DNA of 54,535 bases from Planctomycetota bacterium (GTDB lineage Bacteria > Planctomycetota > SZUA-567 > H5-PLA8): the NCBI GenBank assembly GCA_023150555.1, contig JAKLKQ010000047.1, positions 1-54,535 of the forward strand, in the 5' to 3' direction. Positions 14,497 through 23,794 of this stretch are shown one piece after another. The position numbers and the translations under genes were made by a program. The notes under the pieces were generated by a model, which saw only the letters and a list, made by a program, of their open reading frames with translations, was not told the DNA's origin and searched no databases. Numbering within the stretch: the stretch's first letter is position 1; each line of letters opens with the position of its first letter.

Positions 14497-16560
14497 ATGT
14501 TGGCCATGGAACCGCAGCCGGCCGCACCGACCGCCGCTGCCGCAAGCCCGTCCGCGGCTTCCGACGAGGCGCTCTATCTCGACTTCCTCAAGACCGGCAG
14601 CCGCGCGGCCCTCAGCGAGTTGGTCCTGCGCTGGCACCGCCCGGCCTACCGCATCGCGCAGTGCATCTGTCTGAACGCCGAGCTGGCCGAAGAGGCCGTG
14701 CAGGACGCGTTCCTGAAACTGCTGGATCGCAAGGCGGGCTTCCGAGACGGCGGGCCGGGCAGCTTCCGCGCCTGGTTCATGCGCATCGTCGCCAACAGCA
14801 CCAAGATGGCCAGTCGCAGCGAGCGCCGTGCGCAGCGCAAGAAGTCCGTCGACGCCAAGGACTACTCCACGCGCAAGAACATCACGCCCGTTCCCGACAG
14901 CACGGCCACGCGCGACGAACTGCGCCACAGCCTGGAACGCAGCCTGGATGCGATCGAGGAACAGTGGCGCACGCCGGTGGTGCTCCACTTCATCGAAGGC
15001 ATGCAGCAGAAGGACGTCGCCAGCCTGCTGGGCGTCTCCCAGCAGATGGTCTCCAAGCGCATCGAGAAGGGCCTGAGCATGTTGCGCGTGCACTTGGCGC
15101 AGGCCGGGTTCACCTGCACGGCGCCGGTCCTGGCCGGCATTCTGGGCAGCGAGCAACTGTTGTTGCCGCCCGCCGGCATGGAAACGCGGGTGTTGGACGG
15201 CGCGCTGCGCCAGGCGGCGCGAACCGCGGCGCGCGAGTCCGCCCGCGCGGCGGCGCTGAAGTCCTCCCTCGGCGCGAAGGTGGTGGGGCTGGGCGCCTTG
15301 GCGGCCGGTATTGCGGCCGTTGCGGTCTACAGCTTCCAAACGCCGGACGCCGCCGGCTTGGCCTCGTTGGAAGGACCGTCTGCTCCGTCGGCGGTCCCGG
15401 CGGAGCCTGCCGTTCCCGATTCCTCGGCGCATTGGGATTTCAATGCCGGCATCCCGAAAGACCTGGTGCATCGCGTCGGTCCATGGAATTGGGTCCCTTC
15501 CGGAAGCGTCAACGGCAGCGGCACACTGCGGGCGGACCGGGAAGAGGTGGCGTTTTCGTTGCCGGACACTGGGCACCCGGAATCTGTCCTGCGATTGGTG
15601 GTGCGCTTCAACGACGATTTCGAGTTCCGGTCGTTCGGAGTCACGCCGCGTTGGATGGTCTCTTCCAAAGGCCTGGTCGCTCGCTATTACCGCCCGATCG
15701 AGAGCGCTGGCATAAAGAACAAGCCGGTGGTCCTGGAGGCCTACGCCTCGGTAGAGAACCGCTACCTGGGTTACACCGTCGACGGCGATCCATGCCTGGA
15801 GATCTACTTCCAGGATCCCCAGGAAGCCGTGCCGCAGGATTTGGGTTTCAACGTGATGTACACCTGTGGCGAGATCGACGACGTGTCGGTGCGTCCGGCC
15901 GAGCCGGAAGTCGCCGCACGCTGGAAGCAATGGCAGAAGGAAGAGATCCGCTACGCGATTTACAAGGATTTCGAGACGCGGCAGTTCTGGAAATTCGGCG
16001 CCTCCCGCGTCTGCACGCGCGGCGAAATCCTGTTCGCGCCCGGGAATGGCTATCAGGGCACCGGAGCGCACCATATGGTGGGCGGCAGGGGGAATCCGGT
16101 GATTTTGGGATCGCCCTGCGCGGTCGGCCCGGGGGTCCAGATCTTCCGCATGCGTTGGCGCCAGGCTGGCGATCAACCCCTGCAAGTGCCGGACATCCAA
16201 GCCTTCACCGAACCCCAGAAGGGACTCGACGACGTCGCCAAGGTACCGCGCTTCTCCCGGAACCCGCTGGTCTCGCCGCTCGAGTTGCCGGAGAAGCCCC
16301 AATTCGAGAGTGAAGACCGCACGCCGCTTGCGGCGGGACAATGGCACGACATCGCGTTCCTGGCCGGATCTGCGGGGGTGATTGGCATCGCCGACGGCCG
16401 CATCATCAGCTTCTGGAACGATCCTCGGAAGCTCCGGGACATCGGCTTCGCCTTCCTGTGGGTGGAGAGCGACGGCTATATCGACGACTACCGCGTCTAT
16501 CTCGACCAGCGTCCGCAGGACCAGATCGTGCAGGCCCTGCTGGCCGAGACCCGCCCGTAA
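14497..16560 (+). CDS. ECF sigma factor fused to a transmembrane helix and a large extracytoplasmic domain
   Basis: The 687-aa protein (ATG 14497, GGAAGG 4 nt upstream; ATG 14470 and 14506 are alternatives) begins with sigma-70 region 2 (about 26-106: LYLDFLKTGSRAALSELVLRW, ELAEEAVQDAFLKLL). Region 4 follows (about 139-200: FIEGMQQKDVASLLGVSQQMVSKRIEKGLSML). A single helix (GLGALAAGIAAVAVYSF, about 263-279) and an Ala/Pro/Ser linker come next. The last ~370 residues are beta-rich (HWDFNAGIPKD, DGRIISFWND, LWVESDGYIDDYRVYLDQRP), like jelly-roll/laminin-G-type carbohydrate-binding folds. Usual ECF sigma factors are ~180 aa and soluble. The design implies signal sensing outside the membrane, with the sigma domains tethered inside. 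No anti-sigma gene is adjacent. Confidence 0.85.
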   Translation: MLAMEPQPAAPTAAAASPSAASDEALYLDFLKTGSRAALSELVLRWHRPAYRIAQCICLNAELAEEAVQDAFLKLLDRKAGFRDGGPGSFRAWFMRIVANSTKMASRSERRAQRKKSVDAKDYSTRKNITPVPDSTATRDELRHSLERSLDAIEEQWRTPVVLHFIEGMQQKDVASLLGVSQQMVSKRIEKGLSMLRVHLAQAGFTCTAPVLAGILGSEQLLLPPAGMETRVLDGALRQAARTAARESARAAALKSSLGAKVVGLGALAAGIAAVAVYSFQTPDAAGLASLEGPSAPSAVPAEPAVPDSSAHWDFNAGIPKDLVHRVGPWNWVPSGSVNGSGTLRADREEVAFSLPDTGHPESVLRLVVRFNDDFEFRSFGVTPRWMVSSKGLVARYYRPIESAGIKNKPVVLEAYASVENRYLGYTVDGDPCLEIYFQDPQEAVPQDLGFNVMYTCGEIDDVSVRPAEPEVAARWKQWQKEEIRYAIYKDFETRQFWKFGASRVCTRGEILFAPGNGYQGTGAHHMVGGRGNPVILGSPCAVGPGVQIFRMRWRQAGDQPLQVPDIQAFTEPQKGLDDVAKVPRFSRNPLVSPLELPEKPQFESEDRTPLAAGQWHDIAFLAGSAGVIGIADGRIISFWNDPRKLRDIGFAFLWVESDGYIDDYRVYLDQRPQDQIVQALLAETRP

Positions 16561-16586
16561 AGCTGCGATATTCCGCGCGACTTTAT

Positions 16587-16600
16587 CGCAATAAATTGCG
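16587..16600. promoter_or_regulatory. Short palindrome CGCAAT-AA-ATTGCG
   Basis: It lies in the 147-nt gap between the sigma fusion and the envelope operon starting at 16708. Perfect 6-bp arms and a 2-nt spacer in AT-rich sequence suit an operator. It is too short for more than a suggestion. Confidence 0.25.
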
Positions 16601-16707
16601 TAAATCGGTTTCATCCCGCGACATTCCGGCATTGGATCCCGTGAAGGTCCGGCGCAAGGCGCGTGGCCGTCCAGGCACCTTGTGCGGACCCCGAGCCGGG
16701 AGTCCCG

Positions 16708-18021
16708 ATGCTGCTGCGCGAGCCCTCCCCATCACCAGCGCTGCTGGCCGGCGATCCTCCTTTGGCGGCTCCCAAGGCCGCGTCGCGCCGCCGCGTGCTC
16801 TTCGTGGGGGAGGGCGTAACGCTGGCTCACGTGGTGCGCCCCCTGGAGATGGCTTCGCAGCTCGATCCTGCGGAGTTCGATGTACTCTTCGCTTGCGACG
16901 CTCGGTACGAGGGCCTGGTCCGCGAGAAGGGGCTGGCGCACGTTGCGCTGCCCTGCATCGACCCGGCGGACTTCAAGCGCAGGGTGTACAAGGCCGAGGC
17001 GCTCTATACGGTCGATGAACTTCGCCGCCAGGCGGGCGACGACTTGCGCCTTCTAGAGGCGTGGCGTCCCCAATTGGTCGTCGGCGATTTCCGCCTCTCG
17101 CTGGGCATCTCCGCCGAACGCGCCGGCACGCCGCACATCGCCTTCAGCAACGCGCACTGGAGCCCGAGCGCGCGGCTGGAATGCCCCGTGCCCGATCATC
17201 CGCTGGTCGGTATCCTGGGCGTTTCGGTGATGAAGCGCCTGCTGCCCCTGGCGTCGCCGTGGTTCTTCCGCCGGCAACTGAAGGCATTCAACCGCGTCCG
17301 CGCGGAGCACGGCTTGGCGCCGTTGGGCGGTCGCGGCGCGCACGAGGTCTTCACGCGCGGCACGCGCACCGTTTACCTGGACATCCCGCAACTCTACGGG
17401 CTCGGCGAATTAAGCGTGACCGAGTCGTTCATCGGGCCGGTGCAATGGTCCCCTTCCGCGCGCCTTCCCGAAGCCTGGGCCGCGTCCTGCCGCAGAGGAC
17501 CCGTCGTCTTCGCGTACCCAGGGTCCTCCGGCGATGCATTGGGGACGCTGCATCTGGTGCGTGCGGCGGCCGCGCTGGGCGCGACCGTGCTGCTTGCCGG
17601 CATCAAGCAGCCGCAGCGCGGCGACCTGCCGCCCAAGGTCCTCGCCGCCGACGTGATCCCGGCCGGACCTGCCGCGTGCCTGGCCGATCTGGTGATCTGC
17701 AACGGCGGCAGCCCCATGGTCTACCACGCGCTGTCGGCCGGCAAGCCGGTGCTCGGCGTGCCGGTCAATCTCGACCAGCATTTCGTGATGGATGCCGTGT
17801 CGCGTCACGGCGCGGGCCGCGTTCTGCGCCCCGGCCAGTGCCGCTCGAAGGACGCGAGCGCGGTGCTGCGCGCGCTCCTTGGCGACGATGCCGCGCGCCA
17901 GGCCGCGGCCAGCCTGAAGACGTACATCGATGCGTTCGACCCGCTCGGGGAATTCCTGCACGTGGTCGATGAATTGGTGCCTGCCTTGGCCCTGAGGACG
18001 GAGAACGGACATGCCGCTTGA
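16708..18021 (+). CDS. GT1/UGT-type glycosyltransferase
   Basis: ATG 16708 is preferred over the upstream GTG because GGGAG lies 5 nt before it; this gives 437 aa. The N-terminal domain starts after a short leader with RRRVLFVGEGVTLAHVVRPLEMASQL. The C-terminal domain carries the nucleotide-sugar-binding region CNGGSPMVYHALSAGKPVLGVP, then LDQHFVMDAVSRHGAG, the UGT/MurG-like pattern in which a Gly-rich turn and 'DQ' contact the donor. It probably transfers a sugar to a lipid or other acceptor at the inner membrane face. The stop overlaps the next start by 11 nt, so it opens the LolA-like/OMP/RND operon. Confidence 0.85.
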   Translation: MLLREPSPSPALLAGDPPLAAPKAASRRRVLFVGEGVTLAHVVRPLEMASQLDPAEFDVLFACDARYEGLVREKGLAHVALPCIDPADFKRRVYKAEALYTVDELRRQAGDDLRLLEAWRPQLVVGDFRLSLGISAERAGTPHIAFSNAHWSPSARLECPVPDHPLVGILGVSVMKRLLPLASPWFFRRQLKAFNRVRAEHGLAPLGGRGAHEVFTRGTRTVYLDIPQLYGLGELSVTESFIGPVQWSPSARLPEAWAASCRRGPVVFAYPGSSGDALGTLHLVRAAAALGATVLLAGIKQPQRGDLPPKVLAADVIPAGPAACLADLVICNGGSPMVYHALSAGKPVLGVPVNLDQHFVMDAVSRHGAGRVLRPGQCRSKDASAVLRALLGDDAARQAAASLKTYIDAFDPLGEFLHVVDELVPALALRTENGHAA

Positions 18022-19987
18022 TACTGCCCGTAAACAAAAGGTAGACCGCCGCACCGACCAGGGCTTCGCGCGAACCTCGATCGCTGTGCTTCGAAAGGGC
18101 GTCGCGCCGCCCAAGAGCGAAGCGCCTGCCGCCGGCGACGCGATCGAGACCCACATCTATTTCGACTGCCCGGAATGTGACAAGCGCATGCGTGTGCGCT
18201 CGGCGCTGGCCGGAAAACGCGGCGCCTGTCCTTTGTGCCAGGCGCGCATCGTCTTCCCTGATGAGGCCCAAGGCGCTGGCCAACCCAATGCGCCGTCCGC
18301 GCCCGCGAAGAAGCCGGGCTTCTCCGGCTTGCGAAATGCGGTGATCGGTTCGTCGCCTGCCGTCACCCCGCCTGCGAAGCCTGCGCCCGCAGCGCCCAAA
18401 CCGACGCGCGGCCCGCGTGTTTCCGGCGAACGTGCCGTTGTCGAGTCATCGCAATCCCGGCCATCCGCTGTGCAGCTCCCCGCGCAATCCGCCGAATCGA
18501 CGGATCCGGTACTGGTTTCCGAATTGCCGGGCGAAAGTGCGCGCGTCTTCTTCGGCACGGTCCTCGGCCTGCTGGTAGGCATCTTTGCCGGCTTCATCAT
18601 CGGCAAGAATTTCGCTCCCGCGCGTGAGAACCTGTCCGCGGAGGCGCCGGCAGCCAACGTCTCTCACGAGGCAAGCATTTCCGCGGATGTGGCGCCTCAA
18701 GAAGCATCGAGCTTCGAGACCGAGGACCTGAGGCCGTCGATCACTGAAAAGGCGCCGGAACCGAGCATCCTGGTCGCCGCCGCATCGAAGCAAATTACCG
18801 AAACGCCTGCCGAGCGAGCGCTGCATTCGGCGGATACAACGATCGTGAATGAGCCGGAACCCACCCCAGCCGAAGAGGCGGTAGAGGAAGTGCGCCAGTC
18901 CGCCGCCGACGAACCCATTCCGCCGGTCGTGGCGAAACAAGAAGCACCCGCTTTGCCTCCGGTGCCCCCAGTCATCGAAGCGAAAGCCGTGCCCGCGCCC
19001 GCTCATGAGGTGAAGATCGAAGCACCGGCGAAAGGCGAACAGGCGCCGGAGATTGCCGCCACGCCTACGCCTGAAACCGAACAGCCCGCACCCCCGGTCG
19101 AGGACTCCGCCCCGCAGTCTGTGGTCCTTGAGTCTTCGGCCTCCTCCGGAACGGAATTGTCCGCAGCGTCGTCGCTGCCGCCGGAGCCTCAGGCGGCGCT
19201 CGAGCAACCAGAGCCCGCGAAGCCCGAGACCAAATCCGAACCCGTGAAGGTCGTGCCAGGGCGCCCAGTCTTTACCAGCGCGCGCGAGGTCCACGACTAC
19301 GTGGACAAGCGCTACCAGGGCGATGACGGCAAGTACAAGCTCACGCTGACCCTGATCAACAAGCGCGGCGAAGACCGCACCAGCCAGATGGTGCGCTACC
19401 GCCACGAGCGCGACCATCTTTCCAAGGTGTTGCTGACCTACGTCTCGCCCGCCGACGTGCGCGGCACGACGACGATGACGATCGAGCAGAAGGATGCCGA
19501 CGATATTCAGCGCATTTATATCCCTTCGATGAAGAAGAACCGCCGCATCGCGTCCTCCGACAAGGGGCGTAGCTGGGCGGGAACGGATTTCACGTACGAG
19601 GACCTGCAGGAGCACGAGGTCGACGATTGGAGCTACGGCGAGTTGAAGACCGACATCGTCGACGGCCACGAATGCTATTTCTACGTCACTACACCGGTGA
19701 CGCCCGACAAATCGTGCTACACCCGCATCGAGAACTGGGTACGCAAGGACATCCTGGAGCCCGTGCGCGTGAAATACTGGGACGAGAAGGGAAAATATCT
19801 CAAGGAATTGAACTTCCGGGACCTGCGTAAGATTCAGGGCATCTGGAGCGCCATGTACTGGGAAATGGAGAATGTCCAAGAGGGACATAAAACGGTATTC
19901 AGGGTTGAAAAAGTTATCTATAATACCGGCCTGAAAGAGGACATGTTTACGCCGCGGTCGATGGTCGACGTGCCTTTGGATTTCTAG
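18011..19987 (+). CDS. Zinc-ribbon / transmembrane / LolA-like lipoprotein-sorting fusion protein
   Basis: The 658-aa product has three parts. Residues ~50-85 are a zinc ribbon (FDCPECDKRMRVRSALAGKRGACPLCQARIVF, CX2C twice). Residues ~179-202 are a membrane helix (VFFGTVLGLLVGIFAGFIIG), followed by ~210 residues of Pro/Ala/Glu-rich low-complexity linker, long enough to span a periplasm. The last ~240 residues (from SAREVHDYVDKRYQGDDGKYKLTL to MVDVPLDF) are the 'outer membrane lipoprotein-sorting protein' LolA-like fold usually found as a free periplasmic protein next to MMPL/RND transporters. The fusion probably tethers the lipid-binding domain to the inner membrane and couples it to the RND pump downstream. 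Confidence 0.8.
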   Translation: MPLDTARKQKVDRRTDQGFARTSIAVLRKGVAPPKSEAPAAGDAIETHIYFDCPECDKRMRVRSALAGKRGACPLCQARIVFPDEAQGAGQPNAPSAPAKKPGFSGLRNAVIGSSPAVTPPAKPAPAAPKPTRGPRVSGERAVVESSQSRPSAVQLPAQSAESTDPVLVSELPGESARVFFGTVLGLLVGIFAGFIIGKNFAPARENLSAEAPAANVSHEASISADVAPQEASSFETEDLRPSITEKAPEPSILVAAASKQITETPAERALHSADTTIVNEPEPTPAEEAVEEVRQSAADEPIPPVVAKQEAPALPPVPPVIEAKAVPAPAHEVKIEAPAKGEQAPEIAATPTPETEQPAPPVEDSAPQSVVLESSASSGTELSAASSLPPEPQAALEQPEPAKPETKSEPVKVVPGRPVFTSAREVHDYVDKRYQGDDGKYKLTLTLINKRGEDRTSQMVRYRHERDHLSKVLLTYVSPADVRGTTTMTIEQKDADDIQRIYIPSMKKNRRIASSDKGRSWAGTDFTYEDLQEHEVDDWSYGELKTDIVDGHECYFYVTTPVTPDKSCYTRIENWVRKDILEPVRVKYWDEKGKYLKELNFRDLRKIQGIWSAMYWEMENVQEGHKTVFRVEKVIYNTGLKEDMFTPRSMVDVPLDF

Positions 19988-20038
19988 TCGATCCTTTGGC
20001 GCGCGGCAGACGAAGCATTGCGCCGGAAGGGTCAACGC

Positions 20039-21490
20039 ATGCGGAAGCGGGCGGCACTGGTCTGGAGCGTTACGGTGATCCTAAGCGCGATAGCGTATCT
20101 GCCGGCCGAAGAGACGGCGCCCGGGTCCGACGAGGACCTGACGCCCTCCGCGCGCCCCGAGACGCCCGAATCCGCGAAGCCGCATGCCGATGAAGGCGAC
20201 CTTACTCCCTCCCAGCGTCCCCCGCGCCTGGCCGAAGGCACCATCGAAGGCCAGGACGGTGACGAGGAGGATTCGCTGGCCAAGAAGGTCAAGAAGTGCC
20301 TGGGCCTCAACGGGTGGTACCGCGCGCGCTATTACCGCGACTTCGCGAAGGACGGGCGCAAGGACCACACCGACGAGTTCCGCAACGACCTGCGCCTGAC
20401 CAGCGAATGGAATCCCGTCGAGGACCTGCGCCTGCGCATCTCCAGCGACGCGCGCGTCGATTGGGTGCGAAGCGAGGAAGACGGGCTCACCATCGAGGAA
20501 GCCGACCTGGACCTGTGGGAAGCGTTCGTGAAGGTCAAGGCGGGCCCCATGGACCTGACGGTGGGTCGCGAGGCGATTCGCTGGGGCAAGTCGGACGAGC
20601 TGAATCCGACGGACAACTTCACGCCGGAAGACTTCACAGAGGTCGTCAATTACGACCGCGCGTCGCGGAAGATTCCCGCGTGGATGGTTCACCCCAAGTT
20701 CCAGTTTCTGACGGACTTCACCTACGAGGTCGTCTGGCAGCCTTGGTTCGAGCCAAACCGCGGCGCACCGCCCGACAGTGACTGGTTCTTTCCTCCGCTG
20801 CAAGACCTCCGCGACCTGGGACTTCACCTGAATCCGGAAGAGCCGCCGAAGCGGCTCCCGTACAACGTCTTCGCCAACCGGCTGCTCTATGCGGGGTCGA
20901 ACACGAATTTCGACGCCGGGATCTCCTACGCCTACCATTACAACCAGACGCCCGCGCTGCGGATTTTTCCGCCCAACGTAGAGTTCCGCTACCACCGCCA
21001 GCACACGGTGGGCGGCGAGTTCGAAATGACCATCGGCGGGTTCGGCGTGCGCGGCGAGGTCGCGCACACCACGCGCGCGGACTTCGGCACGGACAAGATC
21101 ACTGACTTCGACCGGTCGACCCAGCGCGACAATACGAACTTCATCTTTGGCATGGATTACACGTTCCCGAACAGCGTTTACATCAACGTGCAGTACGCCG
21201 GGCGCTACATCTGGCATTTCTCGAAGGACATCACCGCCGAACGGTACGAGGACCAGGTGCTGTTCACCGCATATCGCTGGTTCCGCCGCGACCGCCTGAA
21301 GGTGGCGCTGTCCGGACGCTATGCGCCGTATCCCTTCGATTACTTCCTCAATCCGACGGTCGAGTACAAGGTCAACAATTACGCGACGGCCAAGCTCTGG
21401 GTTGCCGTCTACGGCGGCGAAGGCCCGGGCCTATTCAACGGCTTCAACCAGAACGACCAGGTGGGATTCGAACTCAAGATCGACTTCTAG
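20039..21490 (+). CDS. Outer-membrane beta-barrel protein (DUF1302-like)
   Basis: ATG 20039 (CGGAAGGG upstream) gives 483 aa with a signal-peptide-like start (MRKRAALVWSVTVILSAIAYLPAEE) and an acidic, Pro-rich linker. From about residue 85 it shows alternating aromatic/polar strands (NGWYRARYYRDFAKDG, DLTVGREAIRWGKSDELNPTDNFTPEDF). It ends in ...NQNDQVGFELKIDF, a C-terminal Phe barrel signal. The GREAIRWGxSDxLNPxD block is the hallmark of DUF1302-type porins that travel with LolA-like and MMPL/RND genes. It is likely the outer-membrane component or acceptor of the exported lipid. It is 51 nt from the previous gene and 13 nt from the next. Confidence 0.78.
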   Translation: MRKRAALVWSVTVILSAIAYLPAEETAPGSDEDLTPSARPETPESAKPHADEGDLTPSQRPPRLAEGTIEGQDGDEEDSLAKKVKKCLGLNGWYRARYYRDFAKDGRKDHTDEFRNDLRLTSEWNPVEDLRLRISSDARVDWVRSEEDGLTIEEADLDLWEAFVKVKAGPMDLTVGREAIRWGKSDELNPTDNFTPEDFTEVVNYDRASRKIPAWMVHPKFQFLTDFTYEVVWQPWFEPNRGAPPDSDWFFPPLQDLRDLGLHLNPEEPPKRLPYNVFANRLLYAGSNTNFDAGISYAYHYNQTPALRIFPPNVEFRYHRQHTVGGEFEMTIGGFGVRGEVAHTTRADFGTDKITDFDRSTQRDNTNFIFGMDYTFPNSVYINVQYAGRYIWHFSKDITAERYEDQVLFTAYRWFRRDRLKVALSGRYAPYPFDYFLNPTVEYKVNNYATAKLWVAVYGGEGPGLFNGFNQNDQVGFELKIDF

Positions 21491-21503
21491 AGGCGGTGTG
21501 GCC

Positions 21504-23792
21504 ATGCGAGTCGGGATCAGCGAACGGCTGCTTAGACACCCCCGCGCCGCTTTGGCTTGCCTGCTTGTGCTATCCCTTGCCATAGGCTCCCAGGCCATTC
21601 GCACCGAGTTCGACGCGTCGATTCGCTCTTTCATTCTCGACAACGATCCCGACTATGCGCATTACCAGGAATACAAGCGGGTCTTCGGGCAGGACGCGAT
21701 TCTGGTTGCCGCGTTCGAATCGGAAGACGTATTCTCTTCCGAATGCCTGCACTTGATTCAACAGCTGACCGAGCGGTTTGAAGGCGTCGAAAAGGTGTAC
21801 GACGTACAGAGCCTGTCCAACGCCGAATACATCCGCAGTACCGAGGACAGCTTCGAGGCCGCTCCCCTGGTCGAGTCTATCGGACCGCCCGGCGACTCAG
21901 CGCTGCCCAAGTCAAAAGCCATTGCGATGCAGCAGCGCATCTACCTGGGGGATATGGTCAGCAAGGACAGCAAGAAGACCTCCATCATCGTCACCTTCGC
22001 TACGCAGAAAGACGCGGACTACGATTTTCATCCCGAAATGGCCCAGATCGAAGCCATTGTCCGGGAGGAATCGGCCCGCTCGGGTGTTGCGATCCACCTG
22101 ATGGGCGAGAAATACCTCGACTGGCGCTTCCTGCAATACATTCACAAGGACCTGACGGTATTCGTTCCTCTTACGTTCCTCGTGCTTGCCGTTTTCCTCT
22201 TTCTCGTCTTTCGTACCGTTCGCGAGACCCTGATCGCGCTGACAGCGGTTGGCCTTTGCATGACGGTGGTTGCGGGCATGGTGCCGTTCATGGGTTTCAA
22301 GATGGATGCCATCATGGCTGGCGTTCAGCCCATGGTGCTGTGCATCGGCGTGACAGATGTCATCCACCTGTTGCATAGATACCGGTACTACCGTGGCACC
22401 CGGGCGCGAAAAGAGACGGCCGTGCAGGAGACCTTGCGCGAAGCCGCCTGGCCCTGCTTCGTGAACAGCGTCACGTCTTCCATAGGCTTCGGCTCCCTGA
22501 TCCTGAACGATCTGAGGCCCATCAGCAGCTTCGGCTGGGTGGCAGCCCTGGGCATTCTCGCCTGCTACCCCATCTGCGTGGTGACGGTCTTCTCGCTGGT
22601 GCAATTGTGGGACCGCAAGCCGGCGCTTGCCGAGGAGGAATCAGGGGCGCCAAACAAGGGAATGGTCCGATTTTCCAATTTCATCATCAAGTGGCGATGG
22701 TCTGTCGCCAGCGCGTGCCTGCTGGTGATGGTCCTTTGCGCGGTCGGTATCTCCAAGGTGAACGTCCAGGTCGACCGGGTGAAGTACCTGAAGGACAGCT
22801 CCGACCTCAGCAAGTCCATCGCATTCCTCGACGCAAAACTCAGCGGTACGATGCAATTGGATGTTTGGGTGGATGGCAAGACGCAAGGCAGCCTCAAGGA
22901 GCCGGACAACCTCCGGAAGATCGAGGACCTGGCTGCCTTCCTTCGCGGACAGGAAGGCGTGGACAAGGTCATCTGCATCAACGATTTCGTGAAGGAAATG
23001 AACAAGGCCTTCTTCAACGGCGATGACCGCGAGTACCGGTTGCCCGAAACGCGAAATGCCATCGCCCAATACTTGCTCATCTATTCGATGTCCGGCCGGC
23101 GCAACCAGTTGGACCGGTACGTCGACTATCCCTACAGCCGGACGCGGGTCAGCGTCCGGTCCTCGGTTCACAACTCCCAGTACCAGGACGACCTGATCGC
23201 GAAGGTGGGCGCATACCTGGCGAAGAATTTCGACGGGCCCCTGCAGGCAAGCGTCGCTTCGTCTGCGGTGGCCAGCAACAATGTGTTTCACTACCTGATC
23301 AAGGGTCTGATCATCGACCTGTCCACCGCGGGTCTTCTGGTCGGGATCATCATGTGCTTGATGTTCCGGTCCGTTTACGCAGGGATTGTCAGCATGATCC
23401 CCAATGTCCTTCCGCTGGTGGCGTGCATGGGGCTGATGGGCTGGGCGGACGTGTGGCTCGAGATCGCCACGGCCATGACCTTCAGCATCGCCATGGGCAT
23501 CGCCGTCGACGACACCATTCACCTGATGTCCTTCTTCAAGCACGAGATACGAAAGTCAGGAAGCGCCGAAAAGGCTCTGCGGTCGACTTTCTCTGGCATA
23601 GGAACGGCCATGTTGCATACATCGTTTGCAACATGCAGCGGGTTCCTGATTCTCCTGTTTGCGAGCCTGAAGATGAACGTTACCTTCGGCCTGCTGGCCT
23701 GCTTCGTGATCCTGATTGCGCTTTTGTGCGAAGCCTTCGTCATGCCGGTCAGCCTGCTGATCTTCAAGCCCTTTGCGAAGAAGGCCGTCTGA
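21504..23792 (+). CDS. RND/MMPL superfamily transporter
   Basis: ATG 21504, 13 nt after the barrel gene, gives 762 aa. The architecture is two repeats of one helix, a large periplasmic loop and five helices. The first helix is about 13-30, the first loop begins FDASIRSFILDNDPDY, the central cytoplasmic segment is near 370, and the second half runs from WSVASACLLVMVLCAVGISKVNV. The proton-relay Asp pair sits in AMGIAVDDTIHLMSFF (about 660) and a single Asp in CIGVTDVIHLLHRY (about 290). At ~760 aa it is hopanoid/lipid-transporter (MMPL, HpnN-like) sized, not a ~1050-aa AcrB type. With the LolA-like and barrel proteins it probably moves a lipid from inner to outer membrane. Confidence 0.88.
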   Translation: MRVGISERLLRHPRAALACLLVLSLAIGSQAIRTEFDASIRSFILDNDPDYAHYQEYKRVFGQDAILVAAFESEDVFSSECLHLIQQLTERFEGVEKVYDVQSLSNAEYIRSTEDSFEAAPLVESIGPPGDSALPKSKAIAMQQRIYLGDMVSKDSKKTSIIVTFATQKDADYDFHPEMAQIEAIVREESARSGVAIHLMGEKYLDWRFLQYIHKDLTVFVPLTFLVLAVFLFLVFRTVRETLIALTAVGLCMTVVAGMVPFMGFKMDAIMAGVQPMVLCIGVTDVIHLLHRYRYYRGTRARKETAVQETLREAAWPCFVNSVTSSIGFGSLILNDLRPISSFGWVAALGILACYPICVVTVFSLVQLWDRKPALAEEESGAPNKGMVRFSNFIIKWRWSVASACLLVMVLCAVGISKVNVQVDRVKYLKDSSDLSKSIAFLDAKLSGTMQLDVWVDGKTQGSLKEPDNLRKIEDLAAFLRGQEGVDKVICINDFVKEMNKAFFNGDDREYRLPETRNAIAQYLLIYSMSGRRNQLDRYVDYPYSRTRVSVRSSVHNSQYQDDLIAKVGAYLAKNFDGPLQASVASSAVASNNVFHYLIKGLIIDLSTAGLLVGIIMCLMFRSVYAGIVSMIPNVLPLVACMGLMGWADVWLEIATAMTFSIAMGIAVDDTIHLMSFFKHEIRKSGSAEKALRSTFSGIGTAMLHTSFATCSGFLILLFASLKMNVTFGLLACFVILIALLCEAFVMPVSLLIFKPFAKKAV

Positions 23793-23794
23793 CC

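Noticed and set aside
14347..16632. A very long open minus-strand frame opposite the sigma-fusion gene
   Set aside because: It lies antisense to a gene with clear sigma domains. The translation is rich in His/Arg/Gln/Leu low-complexity sequence with no recognisable domain, as expected from a GC-rich shadow frame.
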